Shown: positions 6,328 to 10,461 of the stretch, piece after piece | Position numbering within the stretch: the stretch's first letter is position 1 | Layout: each line of letters opens with the position of its first letter | NCBI GenBank assembly: GCA_028875085.1 | Contig: JAPPFU010000198.1 | Coordinates: 1-10,461 of the forward strand | DNA length: 10,461 bases | Direction: 5' to 3' | Origin: Chloroflexota bacterium | GTDB lineage: Bacteria > Chloroflexota > Dehalococcoidia > Lucifugimonadales > Australimonadaceae | Position numbers and translations under genes: made by a program | Notes under the pieces: model-generated | What the model was told of the DNA's origin: nothing | Database searches by the model: none | Seen by the model: the letters and a program-made list of their open reading frames with translations, nothing else

Positions 6328-6355
6328 AAGCCCGGGCCTCCGCGCCCGGGCTTTT
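6328..6355 (+). terminator. Intrinsic terminator of the 5S rRNA gene
   Basis: The GC-rich stem GCCCGGGC (6330-6337) pairs with 6344-6351 across a 6-base loop and is followed directly by TTTT. It lies 13 bp past the 5S 3' end. Confidence 0.88.
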
Positions 6356-6454
6356 GCGCGCCCAGCGCCGCCGCCTCTCCGCCTCCCTTCAATTCCCATC
6401 AGGACGAACGGAGAGGGCGCGGAGCAGACAGGGCAAGCCAGGGCGGGCGCAGGG

Positions 6455-6484
6455 TTTACACTGCGGCAGCGTTGACCTTAGAAT
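6455..6484 (+). promoter_or_regulatory. Promoter of the S1-domain gene
   Basis: TTTACA (6455-6460) and TAGAAT (6479-6484), each one base from consensus, are 18 bases apart. The predicted start near 6491 leaves a short leader of about 18 bases before the GTG at 6509. The promoter may also serve clpC, which follows after 54 bp without a visible terminator. Confidence 0.65.
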
Positions 6485-6508
6485 GACTACTGCCTGAGAA
6501 GGGCGGAA

Positions 6509-7633
6509 GTGTGGTGTCGCGCCGTGAACGGAGACGACAACGATAAGGATGACCAGCCGAGCATGGCGGAGCTGCTGGAGGATTCCCCTTCCCTGCGGGA
6601 ACTCCGGCGCGGCGAAGTCGTGGAGGGGCAGGTTATGCGCGTCGACCAAGACGGCGTCCTGGTCTCCATCGGCCACAAGTCGGAGGGGGTGATTCCCCAG
6701 CGTGAGATGCGCAGCATGACGCCGGAGCTGGCCGAACGCTACCAGCCCGGCGCAAGCATCTTCGTCTACGTCCTCGACGCCGCCGGGCGGGAGGGCCAAG
6801 CGCTGCTCTCCTACGATCGAGCGCGGAGCCAGGAGACGTGGCGAACGCTGGAGCAGTTGAGCAAGAGCGGAGAACTGGTGCAAGGGCGCATCACCGGCCA
6901 CAACAGGGGCGGCGCAGTGGTGGACGTGGAGGGGCTGCAAGCCTTCATCCCGCTATCGCAGTTGGTGCTGCCCCAGAGCAGCGACCCCGCCGAGGCGATG
7001 GCTCAGCGCGTGGGCGAGGAGTTGCCCCTGAAGGTGCTCGAGGTCAACCGCCGCCGCAACCGCGCTGTCCTCTCGGAGCGCGCCGCTCAGCGCGAGCGCC
7101 GCGAGGGCGAGAAGGACAAGCTCCTGGACGAACTCCAAGAGGGCGACGTGCGCAAGGGGCGCGTAACGGGCATCTCCTCCTTCGGCGCGTTCGTGGACAT
7201 CGGCGGCGCCGACGGCCTTATCCACATCTCCGAGATATCGTGGGCGCCCGTGTCCTCCGTCGGCGACGTGCTGAGCGTGGGACAGGAGACGGACGTCTAC
7301 GTGCTGCGCGTCGACCGCGAGAACCGGCGCATCGCCTTGAGCCTGCGGCGGTTGGGGCCGACGCCTTGGGAGATGGCGCGCGACCGCTTCGAGCAAGGCC
7401 AGTTGGTGACCGGCACTATCACGAAACTGATGGACTTCGGCGCCTTCGCGCGCTTGGAGGACACTATCGAAGGGCTGATTCACGTGTCTGAGTTGACCGA
7501 CCGTCACATCAGGCACCCAAAGGAGGTCGTTCAGGTAGGCGACACCCTCACCCTGCGCGTCGTAAGCGTCGACCATGTGCGGCAGCGAATCGGGTTGAGC
7601 GTGAAGCAGGTAGAGGAGTATCAGATAGTCTAG
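6509..7633 (+). CDS. S1 RNA-binding protein with four S1 domains (RpsA-like)
   Basis: Predicted 374 residues. Four S1 (OB-fold) RNA-binding repeats cover about 34-103, 120-190, 209-280 and 295-366. The last two carry the clearest consensus (GISSFGAFVDIGGADGLIHISE and KLMDFGAFARLEDTIEGLIHVSE); the first two are more diverged. The order and length resemble the short ribosomal protein S1 forms of Gram-positives and related phyla, which have about four repeats against six in E. coli. A basic/acidic helical linker (RERREGEKDKLLDELQ) joins repeats two and three. The GTG at 6509 fits the promoter position, but GTG at 6524 or ATG at 6563 cannot be excluded; the first residues are poorly conserved in style. 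It probably binds mRNA in translation. It precedes clpC on the same strand and may be cotranscribed with it. Confidence 0.87.
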   Translation: MWCRAVNGDDNDKDDQPSMAELLEDSPSLRELRRGEVVEGQVMRVDQDGVLVSIGHKSEGVIPQREMRSMTPELAERYQPGASIFVYVLDAAGREGQALLSYDRARSQETWRTLEQLSKSGELVQGRITGHNRGGAVVDVEGLQAFIPLSQLVLPQSSDPAEAMAQRVGEELPLKVLEVNRRRNRAVLSERAAQRERREGEKDKLLDELQEGDVRKGRVTGISSFGAFVDIGGADGLIHISEISWAPVSSVGDVLSVGQETDVYVLRVDRENRRIALSLRRLGPTPWEMARDRFEQGQLVTGTITKLMDFGAFARLEDTIEGLIHVSELTDRHIRHPKEVVQVGDTLTLRVVSVDHVRQRIGLSVKQVEEYQIV

Positions 7634-7687
7634 CGGGAAGGCCTCCATCCTTATGCCGCCTTCGGGCGCCGTCTGGAGCAACGCACC

Positions 7688-10147
<2,460 letters not shown>

Positions 10148-10171
10148 CGCGAAGCCCAGCCCGTCGTATAC

Positions 10172-10206
10172 AAGAGGGGGAGCCAAGCAAGGCTCCCCCT
10201 CTTTCG
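10172..10206 (+). terminator. Intrinsic terminator after clpC
   Basis: A perfect 13-bp stem (AAGAGGGGGAGCC at 10172-10184 with 10191-10203) and a 6-base loop end in a short T run (CTTTC). It lies 25 bp past the clpC stop and separates clpC from radA. Confidence 0.88.
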
Positions 10207-10261
10207 CATGGCCGTAGCGGGAGCGCTGCCAGGCGCGCGGCAGTCGTCAAGGAGCAGCATC

Positions 10262-10461
10262 GTGACATCCACCCAACGCGCCCGCACCGCCTTCGTCTGC
10301 GCTGGCTGCGGCCACGAATCCCCCAAGTGGCAAGGCCGCTGCCAAGCGTGCGGCGCTTGGGGCGCCTACGAGGAGCGCACAGAGTCACGCTCCCAACGGC
10401 GAGCCCCGCCCCGCTCGGCAGCGGCGCCTCGACCACGATGGTCCCGAGCACCAGCCCGCTG
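10262..10461 (+). CDS. radA: DNA repair protein RadA (Sms), N-terminal part
   Basis: The first 66 codons are visible; the window ends inside the gene. A four-cysteine zinc finger (C13-x2-C16 and C27-x2-C30) with the spacing and residues FVCAGCGHESPKWQGRC is the characteristic RadA/Sms start, and GAWGAYEE follows as in the family. RadA is a RecA-like helicase acting on recombination branches. The GTG at 10262 is chosen because AAGGAG lies about 7 bases upstream and it places the zinc finger at the usual distance from the N-terminus. The Arg/Pro/Ala-rich stretch after residue 45 is the expected variable linker. The ATPase and Lon-like domains lie outside the window. Confidence 0.9.
   Translation, partial: MTSTQRARTAFVCAGCGHESPKWQGRCQACGAWGAYEERTESRSQRRAPPRSAAAPRPRWSRAPAR

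Overview
The window is a GC-rich bacterial chromosome segment. The gene families and their mix (LexA with a GAAC-N4-GTTC box, ClpC followed by RadA, an ATP-type phosphofructokinase, a 5S rRNA gene standing apart from 16S and 23S) would suit a Chloroflexota (Dehalococcoidia-like) genome. That placement is an inference from gene style, not from any phylogenetic marker analysis.

Left part (1-3342): the 3' end of a major facilitator superfamily exporter on the + strand is followed by a complete mobile element at 855-3334. The element has 23-bp perfect terminal inverted repeats and is flanked by a perfect 8-bp target duplication (AAGACTTT at 847-854 and 3335-3342). It carries an IS1595-type transposase gene and, joined to it by an ATGA overlap, a passenger gene. 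The passenger encodes a beta-class DNA methyltransferase fused to a C-terminal Mrr-like PD-(D/E)XK nuclease domain. A promoter whose -35 box begins inside the right repeat drives both genes leftward. This element is the most interesting object in the window: an insertion sequence that moves a methyltransferase-nuclease protein.

Middle (3343-6107): the minus-strand genes are lexA (with a Gram-positive-type SOS box just upstream), a small membrane protein, rplS (ribosomal protein L19) and pfkA (6-phosphofructokinase). lexA was originally convergent with the exporter, and the element landed in the AT-rich gap between them, downstream of lexA.

Right part (6157-10461): a single 5S rRNA gene has its own promoter and intrinsic terminator. 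It is followed on the + strand by a protein of four S1 domains, clpC (AAA+ unfoldase of the ClpCP protease), a strong terminator, and the start of radA, cut by the window end. These are housekeeping genes for translation, protein quality control and recombination. No tRNA gene or CRISPR array was seen.
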